From: CAKSFT01 sp045544615
Lineage (GTDB): Bacteria; Bacillota; Clostridia; UBA1381
Assembly: GCA_045544615.1 (NCBI GenBank)
Contig: JAZPZI010000015.1
Coordinates: 1 to 60,183, forward strand
Reading direction: 5' to 3'
DNA length: 60,183 nucleotides
In this document: positions 42,017-51,061 of the stretch, in pieces
Position numbering within the stretch: the first letter of the stretch is position 1
Layout of the letters: each line of letters opens with the position of its first letter
The notes under the pieces: generated by a model
Database searches by the model: none
What the model saw: only the letters and a program-made list of their open reading frames with translations
Told to the model about the DNA's origin: nothing
Made by a program: the position numbers and the translations under genes

Positions 42017-43114
42017 ATGATAAAAAAACACAACAACAGAATAAAGGGCTTTGACAAGACCCTGTTCATTCTTGTTTGTCTTTTGTCTATAGCCGGAATC
42101 GTTGCCATCTATTCGGCGACACATTCATACGGCACACTGTCGAATGTGATAATGCAGAGCGTGTCCTTTGTTTTGGGACTTGCTGTTATGACGGCACTCA
42201 CATTTTTCGACTATGAACAGTATCAGGGACTGATAAAGGTAATAGCAGGTGTTGCGGTTTTCCTGCTCGTGCTTGTACTTTTAGTCGGTCAGGCGGGTGA
42301 CTGGGGTGCAAAGAGCTGGATAAGACTCGGCCCTGTCGGTATTCAGCCTGCCGAGATAGCCAAGGTTGCATTTATCCTTACATTTGCATACCACCTGGAT
42401 ATTGTCCACGACAGGATAAACAAACCCCTTACGCTTCTCGGGCTCTTTGTGCACGCAATGATACCTGTAGGACTCATCCTGCTCCAGCCTGATGCGGGAA
42501 GTGCAATGGTTTTCATATTTATATTCCTTGTGATGCTCTTTGTCGGAGGACTTTCGTATAAGTATATAATCCCTGCAGGAATTTTGGGTATAGCATCCCT
42601 TCCGCTTATATATACCTTCCTTTTGAGCGAATACCAGAAGGCAAGAATCAGGGTATTCTTTAACCCTGAATCGGATCCTTTAAACCGTGGCTATAATGTT
42701 ATTCAGTCAAAGATTGCGGTTGGATCGGGCAGATTCTTCGGGTGCGGATTCCTAAAGGGTACACAGACACAGATGGAGTTTTTGCCGACAAAGCATACCG
42801 ACTTTATCTTCAGCGTAATCTGCGAGGAGTTCGGAATGTTCGGGGCATTGATTATTATCGCAATGCTTACATTCCTGATTATAAAGTGCTTAAAGACGGC
42901 AAAAGATGCAAACTCGGGGTTCGGAAAGTTCCTCTCGGTCGGAGTTGCGGCAATGTTTATCTTCCACGTGGTGGAAAACTGCGGTATGTGCATAGGCTTA
43001 ACGCCTGTTACAGGTATTCCGCTTCCATTTATAAGCTACGGCGGAACGTCGCTCATTACCTATATGATTGCGGTCGGGCTTGTAATGAGTGTCTCGTACA
43101 GAAGTAAAAAATAG
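42017..43114 (+). CDS. rodA: SEDS peptidoglycan polymerase RodA
   Basis: This inner-membrane glycosyltransferase of 365 residues polymerises lipid II during cell elongation, working with a class B PBP. Ten hydrophobic segments are visible. SEDS motifs are WIRLGPVGIQPAEIAKVAFI, LLQPDAGSAMVFI (catalytic-region Asp), GYNVIQSKIAVGSG, FLPTKHTDFIFSVICEEFG and GIPLPFISYGGTSL. The short N-terminus favours RodA over FtsW/SpoVE, but the distinction is not certain. AAGGGAG precedes ATG 42017; the upstream in-frame ATG at 41954 coincides with the -35 box. Confidence 0.9.
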   Translation: MIKKHNNRIKGFDKTLFILVCLLSIAGIVAIYSATHSYGTLSNVIMQSVSFVLGLAVMTALTFFDYEQYQGLIKVIAGVAVFLLVLVLLVGQAGDWGAKSWIRLGPVGIQPAEIAKVAFILTFAYHLDIVHDRINKPLTLLGLFVHAMIPVGLILLQPDAGSAMVFIFIFLVMLFVGGLSYKYIIPAGILGIASLPLIYTFLLSEYQKARIRVFFNPESDPLNRGYNVIQSKIAVGSGRFFGCGFLKGTQTQMEFLPTKHTDFIFSVICEEFGMFGALIIIAMLTFLIIKCLKTAKDANSGFGKFLSVGVAAMFIFHVVENCGMCIGLTPVTGIPLPFISYGGTSLITYMIAVGLVMSVSYRSKK

Positions 43115-43133
43115 AAAAATGAATAAAATTTCC

Positions 43134-43168
43134 AAATAGGCAGATACTTTTTGTATCTGCTTATTTTT
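43134..43168 (+). terminator. Terminator after rodA
   Basis: AAATAGGCAGATAC pairs with GTATCTGCTTATTT over TTTTT, ending in a T-run. Confidence 0.88.
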
Positions 43169-43203
43169 GTGCGGAAAATTTTAATCGGAAAGGCTGTGGT
43201 AAT

Positions 43204-44481
43204 ATGAAACAGTATGTTGAGATTACAGATGTGTTTGCAAGAGAGGTTATGGACTCAAGAGGCAACCCTACAATCGAGGTCGAGGTTTATGGAGAGGATT
43301 GCTCGGGACGTGCGATTGTTCCATCCGGGGCATCGACAGGCGTTTTTGAGGCGGTTGAGCTCCGTGACGGAGAGAAGGAAAGATATAACGGCAAGGGCGT
43401 CAGGAATGCGGTCCGGAATGTGAATGAGATAATCGCCGATGCGGTCTTGGGGATGAATCTTTTAGACCAGCGAGCCCTTGATATGAAGATGATAAAATTA
43501 GACGGCACCGAGAACAAGGGAAAGCTTGGTGCGAATGCGATTCTGGGCGTGTCGCTTGCTGCTTGCCGTGCCGCCGCAAACTATCTTGGTATGAGCGTTT
43601 ATGAGTATATCGGCGGCGTGAATGCACACGAGATGCCGGTGCCAATGATGAATATTCTAAACGGCGGTGCGCACGCCAACAATACGGTGGATATTCAGGA
43701 GTTTATGATTCTGCCGACAGGTGCGGAGAACTTTACAGAGGCACTTCGTTGGTGTGCCGAGGTGTATCACGCACTTCGTTCGATTTTATCTGCAAAGGGA
43801 ATGGTCACAGCAGTCGGTGACGAGGGCGGTTTTGCACCGAACCTAAAGAGCGACGAGGAGGCATTTGACCTTATCCTGGAGGCGATTAAAAAGGCAGGCT
43901 ATACACCGGGTGATGATTTCAAGCTTGCGATTGATGCTGCAACGAGCGAATGGGTTGAGCCCGACGGCACATACAAGCTCCCGAAGGCAGGGATTGTAAG
44001 AAGAAGTGCCGAGATGATTGATTACTGGGAGACATTGTGTGATAAGTACCCGATTGTGTCTATCGAGGACGGACTCGGCGAGGAGGACTGGGACGGCTGG
44101 CGTGCCATGACCGAGAGATTGGGTGATAAGATAAGACTTGTCGGAGACGATTTGTTTGTTACCAATACAAAGAGACTAAAAAGAGGAATTGACTCAAAGG
44201 TAGGCAATTCGATTCTGGTAAAGGTAAACCAGATTGGTACGCTTACCGAGGCTCTTGATGCGGTTGAGATGGCAAAAAGAGCAGGATATACCGCAATAAT
44301 CTCGCACCGAAGCGGTGAGACCGAGGACACAACAATAGCCGATATTGCGGTTGCCTTAAATGCCGGTGCAATCAAAACGGGTGCACCGTCGAGAACCGAG
44401 AGAGTCTGCAAGTATAACCGACTCTTGAGGATTGAGGAGATGCTCGGTTGCTCGGCGAAGTATGCAGGGAAGTGTTTTTGA
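43204..44481 (+). CDS. eno: Enolase
   Basis: This cytosolic glycolytic enzyme of 425 residues dehydrates 2-phosphoglycerate to phosphoenolpyruvate. Motifs: AREVMDSRGNPTIEVEV, VPSGASTGVFEAVELRD (active-site loop), GDEGGFAPNL with the catalytic Glu region, SIEDGLGEEDWDGW, LVGDDLFVTN, and SHRSGETEDTTIADIAVA. The ribosome site is weak (AAAGG, about 14 nt upstream). No consensus promoter was found between the rodA terminator and eno. Confidence 0.96.
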   Translation: MKQYVEITDVFAREVMDSRGNPTIEVEVYGEDCSGRAIVPSGASTGVFEAVELRDGEKERYNGKGVRNAVRNVNEIIADAVLGMNLLDQRALDMKMIKLDGTENKGKLGANAILGVSLAACRAAANYLGMSVYEYIGGVNAHEMPVPMMNILNGGAHANNTVDIQEFMILPTGAENFTEALRWCAEVYHALRSILSAKGMVTAVGDEGGFAPNLKSDEEAFDLILEAIKKAGYTPGDDFKLAIDAATSEWVEPDGTYKLPKAGIVRRSAEMIDYWETLCDKYPIVSIEDGLGEEDWDGWRAMTERLGDKIRLVGDDLFVTNTKRLKRGIDSKVGNSILVKVNQIGTLTEALDAVEMAKRAGYTAIISHRSGETEDTTIADIAVALNAGAIKTGAPSRTERVCKYNRLLRIEEMLGCSAKYAGKCF

Positions 44482-44490
44482 AAAGAAATA

Positions 44491-44527
44491 AAAAAAGGCT
44501 GAACGAATTTTTTCGTTCAGTCTTTTT
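44491..44527. terminator. Bidirectional terminator between eno and mgtE
   Basis: GGCTGAACGAA pairs with TTCGTTCAGTC around a T-rich loop, with A7 before and T5 after. Confidence 0.9.
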
Positions 44528-44532
44528 GTTGT

Positions 44533-45882
44533 TTAAAGTCCCGGTAAGAACATTACCGCAATCCTGAAGTAGAGTATCAATGACAGTGCATCGACGATTG
44601 TTGTGATAAACGGACTTGCCATAACGGCAGGGTCAAACCCGACCTTCTTTGCAAGCATAGGGAGAATACATCCCACAAACTTTGCAAGAACGACGGTCGA
44701 CAAGAGTGTCAGACTTACCACGAATGTTATCAGGGCGGTGGTGTGGTCGAATATCATAAGCTTTGCAAAGTTTACCACAAAAAGCGACAGACCGCAAAGC
44801 AGAGCCACAAGCACTTCCTTTATTATAATCTTCCACATATCGGAAAACTCAATTTCGTTTAATGAAAGTCCACGGATTATCGCAACCGAGGTCTGGCTTC
44901 CTGCATTACCTGCAGTACCCATAAACATCGGTATAAAGCTGGTCAGAATCACACAGGAGCTGAGTGCCGCCTCATAGCTTGAGATTATGCTCGTTGTAAA
45001 GGTTGCCGAGAGCATAAGGAGCATCAGCCAGGGAACACGGTTTTTCCAGGTGGTGAAAACGCCTGTCTGCATATATGGCTTATCACTCGGTGTAATAGCC
45101 GCCATCTTTTCGATATCCTCGGTGTTTTCTTCCTGGATGACATCGATAGCATCATCGACAGTAACGATACCGACAAGTCTTTCTTCACGGTCAACAACCG
45201 GGAGTGCTAAAAAGTCGTATTTACTGAACTTGTGCGCAACCTCTTCCTTATCATCCATGGTGTTTACATAGATAACATTTGTCTCCATTATCTCCTCAAT
45301 TGCAGAGGTGTATTCCGAGAGCAAAAGGTCCTTTACCGACACAAGACCGATAAGCTTTCGGTTTGCATCTATTACATAACAGGTATAGATAGTTTCCTTA
45401 TCTATTGCTATTCGTCTTATTCGTGTAAAAGCATCCTCGACCGTCATGGTGCTCTTTAAGTCGATAAACTCGGTGGTCATAATGCTTCCGGCAGAGTCCT
45501 TCGGATAGTTCAGAATCTGGTTTATGCTCTGTCTTGACTCTGCATCGGTGTGCTTCAGGATTCTCTTTACCACATTTGCCGGCATCTCTTCAATAATATC
45601 AACGGTATCGTCGATGTAGAGCTCATCAAGCACTTCTTTCAGCTCGGCATCACTGAAGCCCTTGATAAGGTGCTCCTGGGTATCTGATGCGAGCTCGACA
45701 AAGGTTTCTGCGGCAATCTCTTTTGAAAGGATTCTGAAGAGTATCGGCAGAGTATCCATCGGCATATCTTCAAAAATCAGTGCAATATCGGCAGGGTAGA
45801 GCTCGTTTAGGATTTCTTTTAGTTCGTGGTATTTCTTTTCTGTCAAAAGCTCAATAACCTGCTCAGGTGTTAAATTTTCCAT
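44533..45882 (-). CDS. mgtE: Magnesium transporter MgtE
   Basis: This inner-membrane Mg2+ channel has 449 residues. It has an N-terminal superhelical domain (about 1-125, with LNELYPADIALIFEDMP repeats), two CBS domains (about 130-250, with SAGSIMTTEFIDL and the sensor acidic residues) and five C-terminal helices. The pore helix motif GTAGNAGSQTSVAIIRGLSL and ASPFITTIVDALSL near the end are present. In characterised MgtE, cytosolic Mg2+ closes the channel through the CBS/N domains. GGAGG precedes the ATG and forms part of a leader hairpin described separately. Confidence 0.94.
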   Translation of the reverse strand: MENLTPEQVIELLTEKKYHELKEILNELYPADIALIFEDMPMDTLPILFRILSKEIAAETFVELASDTQEHLIKGFSDAELKEVLDELYIDDTVDIIEEMPANVVKRILKHTDAESRQSINQILNYPKDSAGSIMTTEFIDLKSTMTVEDAFTRIRRIAIDKETIYTCYVIDANRKLIGLVSVKDLLLSEYTSAIEEIMETNVIYVNTMDDKEEVAHKFSKYDFLALPVVDREERLVGIVTVDDAIDVIQEENTEDIEKMAAITPSDKPYMQTGVFTTWKNRVPWLMLLMLSATFTTSIISSYEAALSSCVILTSFIPMFMGTAGNAGSQTSVAIIRGLSLNEIEFSDMWKIIIKEVLVALLCGLSLFVVNFAKLMIFDHTTALITFVVSLTLLSTVVLAKFVGCILPMLAKKVGFDPAVMASPFITTIVDALSLILYFRIAVMFLPGL

Positions 45883-45889
45883 TTTTCAT

Positions 45890-46015
45890 TCCTCCTATTT
45901 CGAATTTTGAAATAGGGCGGAGATAATTACGGGGCAAATGGACACATCTGTCCCGCAAAGCTACTTCGCCCGTCAGGTTTAATACTTCCAGTATCCATTT
46001 GCTCACATCCTTTTT
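45890..46015 (-). promoter_or_regulatory. Structured mgtE leader of unknown class, with SD-sequestering hairpin
   Basis: On the minus strand a 9-bp stem GCAAATGGA/TCCATTTGC (45994-46002 with 45934-45942) encloses a small ATACT-GGA-AGTAT hairpin and conserved-looking TGACGGGCGAAGTAGC and GCGGGACAG segments. Downstream, CCTATTTC/GAAATAGG (45909-45916 with 45894-45901) ends in the AGG of the AGGAGG ribosome site. This looks like a translational switch. It lacks the GTTAGGTGAGGCTCCT core of the M-box Mg2+ riboswitch. Confidence 0.5.
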
Positions 46016-46029
46016 CTTATAGTTTAAAA

Positions 46030-48303
46030 TCAGTCAAGATTTATTGTGTCGTCGGTTTCAGGCTCAGGCTCAGGCTCAGGTTCAGGTTCCGGTTCGGGCT
46101 CAGGCTCGGGAGTTACATCTCCGCTGTCGCCTGTGGTATCATCATCTGAATCTCCGCTATCTCCGGTCTGTGATCCCTCACCTTCGGGAGCTTCGCCCTC
46201 AGGGAGAGTGATTGTGCCGTCATCGACCGTTGGTTCTTCCTCTTTTTCTTCCTTAGGTATATATGGCACAAGATTCGGATTCGAATTATATTTCTTGAGC
46301 TTTGAGCGTGTATAGAAGTAGTTTCCGTCTCTTTCCTCAACTGTGTTTGGTGCTTCGAAATCTGTTATTTCAAGGCCTTCGTGAACTTCTTCCATAACCT
46401 TACCCCAGATTTTTGCCGAGATATTGTATGATACGCCGTATCTGCTGATAGATTCCGGCTGGTCAAAGCCGTACCATACTGCACCCACATAATACGGGGT
46501 GTAGCCTACAAACCATTTGTCACGGTTATCGTTTGTTGTTCCTGTCTTTCCGTAGGTCGGCATTTTGCTGAGCTTTGCAAGCTTGCCTGTACCCGACGGC
46601 ATATTTACTACATCATAAAGCATATCGGTAATGATGTATGCTGTAGATTCCTTGATTACCTGTTTCTTTGCAGGCTTCTTTTCGAGGATGACATTTCCTG
46701 CATTGTCAACAACCTTGGTGTAGCTGTGCGGTGTTATATAGTTTCCGCCGTTTGCAAAAACTGCATAAGCCGCCGCCATCTCTTCGGGAGTGATGCCCTT
46801 TGTCATACCGCCGAGCCCGAGCGCACTCAGGTTTTTATCGTCTTCGACAAGGCTTGTAATTCCGAATCTTTCCTCAAGATAGCTATAACTCTTTGTAAGC
46901 CCAAGCTCCTGCAGAACTCTTACAGAAGGTGTGTTTGCAGAAATCTGAACCGCACGCTTTACAGACATTACACCCTTGAATCCCGAGTAGGCATTCTTTG
47001 GCGACCAGTCCTTGATGGTTATTGGGGCATCCAGCACCTGTGTGGTCTGGTTTATGATGTCCTCTTCAATCGATGGTCCGTAAACCGAAAGCGGCTTTAT
47101 TGATGAGCCCGGCTGACGGCGTGTCTGTGTTGCACGGTTTAAGCCTCTTGCACTTGTTTTTCTGCCAAGTCCGCCTGCCATACCCTTGATTTCGCCTGTG
47201 TACGGGTCAAGGATAATCATAGCAGATTCTGCCTTCTTTCTGATGTTCGGGAAGTTGGATTCGTTTTCGTAGAAATCCTCGATTTTATCCTGAATATCAG
47301 CATCTGCGGTGGAATAGATACTAAGCCCGCCGCTATATACCATCTGTTCTGCCATTTCTTCAGAATAACCCTTTTCTGCCTGAAGATCGGCAATTACTTC
47401 ATTTAAAAGATGGTCAACAAAGTACGAGTAAACATTACCCTTTACTTCTTTTGAGTTGTCTTTGAGCTCGAGTCCTTTTGCGATAGTCTTGTCACGCTCA
47501 TCGATTGAAATCATACCGAGTTCGCACATTTTGGTGAGGATAATATCACGCTTATACTGTGCATTATCGGGGTTTTTGAGCGGATTGAAATATTCGGGTC
47601 GCTGAGTTATGCCCGCAATAGTTGCCGCTTCGTTTAGTGTCAGGTCCTCAGCCGATTTGCTGTAATAGATATTTGATGCCGCCTCGACGCCGTAGCAGTT
47701 ATTTGCAAAGCATACGAGGTTCAGGTAAACTGTCAGGATTTCGTCCTTGGTAAGCTCTTTTTCAAGTGCTACTGCAAGGAGCATCTCCTTTACCTTTCTT
47801 GCGGCCGTTTTGTTCTTTTTGTTTGTGATGTTTTTGATTACCTGCTGGGTGATTGTACTTCCGCCGTAGGAGGTTGTGCCGCCTGTCAGCTTTGCCTTTA
47901 CCCAGCCGAAAAAGGCGCCTGTTGTTCTCTTGATATCAACTCCGTTGTGTTCATAAAAACGCTCGTCTTCTATTGCAACCATTGCCTGTTTCATAATCTT
48001 CGGAATCTCCTCCGAATCAATCCAGATACGGTTGCCGTTGTTGTAAACATTCTCCATTTCATGGGCGTTGCCGTCAGAGTCTGTCCAGTAAACGATGGAC
48101 GAATAGTTTACTGCGAGGTTCTGAACATTCATCGCCTCAATTTCCTTTACGGCAGATGCGTACATTCCGATCAGGACACCTATTAAAATGACAATTACGG
48201 TTAAAATGATAAGCAAAGAAACAAGCAAAACCTTTTTAAGCCCTTCAAAGGACCTTTTGGGGGTTTCTTTTTTTTGTGTTTTCTTTTTGTGTTTTGGTGC
48301 CAT
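46030..48303 (-). CDS. Class A penicillin-binding protein (PBP1A type)
   Basis: This bifunctional peptidoglycan synthase has 757 residues. A basic cytosolic tail and one membrane helix (about 22-45) are followed by the GT51 glycosyltransferase domain (EDERFYEHNGVD and GGSTITQQVIKN) and the transpeptidase domain with PGSSIKP (active Ser), SANTP and YGKTGTTND. The C-terminal ~85 residues are acidic and disordered and end in a run of nine Pro-Glu pairs. GAGGTG 6 nt before ATG 48303 sets the start; the in-frame GTG at 48312 overlaps that site. Confidence 0.92.
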   Translation of the reverse strand: MAPKHKKKTQKKETPKRSFEGLKKVLLVSLLIILTVIVILIGVLIGMYASAVKEIEAMNVQNLAVNYSSIVYWTDSDGNAHEMENVYNNGNRIWIDSEEIPKIMKQAMVAIEDERFYEHNGVDIKRTTGAFFGWVKAKLTGGTTSYGGSTITQQVIKNITNKKNKTAARKVKEMLLAVALEKELTKDEILTVYLNLVCFANNCYGVEAASNIYYSKSAEDLTLNEAATIAGITQRPEYFNPLKNPDNAQYKRDIILTKMCELGMISIDERDKTIAKGLELKDNSKEVKGNVYSYFVDHLLNEVIADLQAEKGYSEEMAEQMVYSGGLSIYSTADADIQDKIEDFYENESNFPNIRKKAESAMIILDPYTGEIKGMAGGLGRKTSARGLNRATQTRRQPGSSIKPLSVYGPSIEEDIINQTTQVLDAPITIKDWSPKNAYSGFKGVMSVKRAVQISANTPSVRVLQELGLTKSYSYLEERFGITSLVEDDKNLSALGLGGMTKGITPEEMAAAYAVFANGGNYITPHSYTKVVDNAGNVILEKKPAKKQVIKESTAYIITDMLYDVVNMPSGTGKLAKLSKMPTYGKTGTTNDNRDKWFVGYTPYYVGAVWYGFDQPESISRYGVSYNISAKIWGKVMEEVHEGLEITDFEAPNTVEERDGNYFYTRSKLKKYNSNPNLVPYIPKEEKEEEPTVDDGTITLPEGEAPEGEGSQTGDSGDSDDDTTGDSGDVTPEPEPEPEPEPEPEPEPETDDTINLD

Positions 48304-48503
48304 TCGTTTCACCTCGTTATATTATATATTGTTGTTCAAAACACAGTAAACCATTCTTTCATATTATATTATAGTACACTAAAAAACAATTTGCAACAAC
48401 AAAATTGTTACAAAATATTACATTGATATTTCCGCTAATTGTATATTTTTGAAAATTATGGGAATGATTCAAATAATATAACGCCGTGAAAGGAGAATGT
48501 CTT

Positions 48504-48872
48504 ATGGCGAAAAAGGGGATAGCCGTTGGTTTTATCCTGGTTTTAGGTGTTTTGTCTTTTTGCTTTTTTGCGAAGAGGAAAGCACCTTCACCGATAGTTG
48601 ACGAGACCGATACAAAAATAGAAGAAACAGTAAAACCCGACATAAAGGCGGTTAACTCTGCCGATATAAAAAAGGCAGACTCATACACCTTGATTTTAAA
48701 AGACGGCACGCTCTCTTTTTACCTGAGCTCGGACGGTGATGTGATTTTGCTTGACTCATACCCGATGGAGGAATCACTATATCCGAGTGCAGATATTTCC
48801 GAGCTTCGGGCAGGGATAACGGTATCTGAACTCAAAGACGGAATCGGCATTGTAGAAGATTTCACAAGTTAA
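48504..48872 (+). CDS. Membrane-anchored BofC C-terminal-domain-like protein
   Basis: This protein of about 122 residues has one N-terminal membrane helix (IAVGFILVLGVLSFCFFA), a charged linker and a small extracytoplasmic domain. That domain resembles the BofC C-terminal fold (YTLILKDGTLSFYLSSDGDVILLDSY...LRAGITVSELKDGIGIVEDFTS). BofC regulates sporulation checkpoint signalling in Bacillus; short relatives of unknown role are frequent in Clostridia. AAAGGAG decides ATG 48504. It lies alone upstream of groESL. Confidence 0.65.
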   Translation: MAKKGIAVGFILVLGVLSFCFFAKRKAPSPIVDETDTKIEETVKPDIKAVNSADIKKADSYTLILKDGTLSFYLSSDGDVILLDSYPMEESLYPSADISELRAGITVSELKDGIGIVEDFTS

Positions 48873-48969
48873 ATTCGAGAAAATAAGAGAAAAACCCAGA
48901 AAATGGAAGAAATTAAAAGTATTAGCAAGATAATTTGATTTTTTAACAAGTATTAGTGATTGATATAGT

Positions 48970-48997
48970 TTGCATATAAATTAAAAAGAGGTATAAT
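48970..48997 (+). promoter_or_regulatory. Promoter of groESL
   Basis: TTGCAT and TATAAT are 16 bp apart. The CIRCE operator begins 5 nt after the -10. Confidence 0.65.
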
Positions 48998-49002
48998 ATA
49001 AA

Positions 49003-49029
49003 TTAGCACTCTCGGGGGGAGAGTGCTAA
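49003..49029 (+). promoter_or_regulatory. CIRCE operator (HrcA binding site)
   Basis: TTAGCACTC-N9-GAGTGCTAA is a perfect CIRCE element at the transcription start of groESL. HrcA repression and heat induction follow from established knowledge of this element. Confidence 0.97.
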
Positions 49030-49053
49030 TTATAGTTGTAGGAGGAATATTTT

Positions 49054-49338
49054 ATGAATATTAAACCATTAGCAGACAGAGTTGTTATAAAGATGCTCGA
49101 GGCAGAAGAAACCACAAAGAGCGGAATTATCTTAACAAGCGCTGCACAGGAAAAGCCACAGGTTGCAGAGATTGTGGCAGTCGGACCTGGTGCCGTAGTT
49201 GACGGAAAAACCGTTCCTATGGAAGTAAAGGTTGGCGACAAGGTACTTATTGCAAAGTATGCGGGAACAGAAGTTAAGCTTGATGGCGAAGAATACACAA
49301 TCTTAAAAGAGAACGATATTCTCGCTATAGTTGACTGA
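49054..49338 (+). CDS. groES: Co-chaperonin GroES
   Basis: This 94-residue heptameric lid of the GroEL chamber carries typical motifs: IKPLADRVVIKMLEAEE at the start, the mobile loop TTKSGIILTSAAQEKPQ, and GDKVLIAKYAGTEVKLDGEEY near the end. AGGAGG precedes the ATG. It is the first gene of the CIRCE-controlled operon, 29 nt before groEL. Confidence 0.97.
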   Translation: MNIKPLADRVVIKMLEAEETTKSGIILTSAAQEKPQVAEIVAVGPGAVVDGKTVPMEVKVGDKVLIAKYAGTEVKLDGEEYTILKENDILAIVD

Positions 49339-49367
49339 TAAAATATAATAAAAGGGAGTTTTGGATT

Positions 49368-50996
49368 ATGGCAAAGCAAATTTTATTCGGCGAAGAAGCA
49401 AGACGTGCTCTCCAGAGCGGTATTGACCAGCTTGCCGATACTGTAAAAATCACATTGGGACCAAAGGGCAGAAATGTCGTATTGGACAAAAAGTTTGGTT
49501 CACCGCTCATCACAAATGACGGTGTTACAATCGCAAAGGAAATCGAGCTTGCAGATCCGTTTGAAAATATGGGTGCACAGCTTGTAAAGGAAGTTGCAAC
49601 AAAGACAAACGATATCGCAGGTGACGGTACAACAACTGCTACACTTCTTGCTCAGGCATTGGTAAGAGAGGGAGCAAAGAATGTAACAGCAGGTGCTAAT
49701 CCTATGATAGTAAGAAAGGGTATCCAGACCGCTATTGACGTTGCCGTAGCCGAGCTTTTGAAGAAGGCAAGAAAGGTAAAGGGCAGAGAGGATATCGCAA
49801 GAGTTGCATCGGTTTCTGCTGCAAACGAAGAAGTGGGCAACTTAATCGCAGATGCAATGGAGAAGGTTACTGCTGACGGTGTTATCACAGTTGAGGAATC
49901 AAAGACAGCTGAAACATATTCAGAAATCGTTGAGGGTATGCAGTTTGACCGTGGATATATCTCACCTTATATGGTAACAGATACCGATAAGATGGAAGCT
50001 GTTTTAGACGACGCATATATCCTTATCACAGACAAGAAGATTACAAATATCCAGGAAATTCTTCCTGTATTGGAGCAGATTGTACAGATGGGCAAAAAGC
50101 TCGTTATCATCGCAGAAGATGTTGAAGGCGAAGCTTTGGCAACACTTATCGTGAATAAGTTAAGAGGCACATTTGTATGTGTTCCTGTTAAGGCTCCGGG
50201 CTTTGGCGACAGAAGAAAGGCTATGCTTGAGGATATCGCAATCCTGACAGGCGGTCAGGTAATCTCATCAGACCTCGGTTTTGAGCTCAAGGACACACAG
50301 ATTGTTCAGCTTGGTCGTGCAAGACAGGTTAAGATTCAGAAGGAAAACACCATTATCGTTGACGGTGCAGGTGATTCTGATAAGATCAAGGCAAGAGTTG
50401 CCCAGATCAAGAACGAGATGGCAAACACAACATCAGAGTTTGACAAGGAAAAGCTTCAGGAAAGACTTGCCAAGATGGCAGGCGGTGTTGCGGTAATCAA
50501 GGTTGGTGCTGCAACAGAAACTGAAATGAAGGAAGTTAAGCTCAGAATTGAAGATGCTCTTGCTGCAACAAAGGCTGCAGTTGAAGAGGGTATCGTTGCA
50601 GGCGGTGGCACAAGCTACATCAACATCATCCCTGAAGTTGAAAAGCTCTTAAAGACCGCAGAGGGCGACGAAAAGACAGGTATCCAGATTGTGTTAAAGG
50701 CATTAGAGGAGCCTGTTAAGCAGATTGCAAAGAATGCAGGACTTGAGGGTTCTGTTATAGTTGATAAGGTTAAGGCTTGCAAGAAGGGCGTTGGCTACAA
50801 TGCTTTGACAGAAGAATATGTAGATATGATTTCTGCAGGTATTGTTGACCCTGTTAAGGTTACAAGAAGTGCACTTCAGAACGCAGCAAGTGTTGCGGCT
50901 ATGGTGCTCACAACAGAAAGTCTTGTTACAGATAAGCCTGAGCCTGAAAAGCCTGTTGCACCGGGAATGGATCCGGGTATGGGCGGCATGTATTGA
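49368..50996 (+). CDS. groEL: Chaperonin GroEL
   Basis: This 542-residue ATP-dependent folding chaperone shows LGPKGRNVVLDKKFGSPLITNDG, the ATP-site motif AGDGTTTATLLAQ, and the apical domain with DRGYISPYM. The C-terminus is a short GMDPGMGGMY tail in place of the long GGM repeat. It is co-transcribed with groES under CIRCE control. Spacing and AAGGGAG site are normal. A strong terminator follows. Confidence 0.98.
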   Translation: MAKQILFGEEARRALQSGIDQLADTVKITLGPKGRNVVLDKKFGSPLITNDGVTIAKEIELADPFENMGAQLVKEVATKTNDIAGDGTTTATLLAQALVREGAKNVTAGANPMIVRKGIQTAIDVAVAELLKKARKVKGREDIARVASVSAANEEVGNLIADAMEKVTADGVITVEESKTAETYSEIVEGMQFDRGYISPYMVTDTDKMEAVLDDAYILITDKKITNIQEILPVLEQIVQMGKKLVIIAEDVEGEALATLIVNKLRGTFVCVPVKAPGFGDRRKAMLEDIAILTGGQVISSDLGFELKDTQIVQLGRARQVKIQKENTIIVDGAGDSDKIKARVAQIKNEMANTTSEFDKEKLQERLAKMAGGVAVIKVGAATETEMKEVKLRIEDALAATKAAVEEGIVAGGGTSYINIIPEVEKLLKTAEGDEKTGIQIVLKALEEPVKQIAKNAGLEGSVIVDKVKACKKGVGYNALTEEYVDMISAGIVDPVKVTRSALQNAASVAAMVLTTESLVTDKPEPEKPVAPGMDPGMGGMY

Positions 50997-51030
50997 TAGT
51001 TGGTCTGTGAATTTAGCGCAGAACGCAAAT

Positions 51031-51061
51031 AAAAGAACTCCTTTTTTGGAGTTCTTTTTTT
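51031..51061 (+). terminator. Terminator of groESL
   Basis: AAAGAACTCC pairs with GGAGTTCTTT around a T-rich loop and ends in seven T. Confidence 0.9.

Noticed and set aside
45890..46015. M-box Mg2+ riboswitch or NiCo riboswitch before mgtE
   Set aside because: The GTTAGGTGAGGCTCCT core of the M-box is absent. GGGACAG resembles part of NiCo RNAs, but the four-way junction cannot be built.
46046..46120. DNA repeat (GGCTCA/GGTTCA hexamers)
   Set aside because: It lies in frame within the PBP gene and encodes the Pro-Glu tail.
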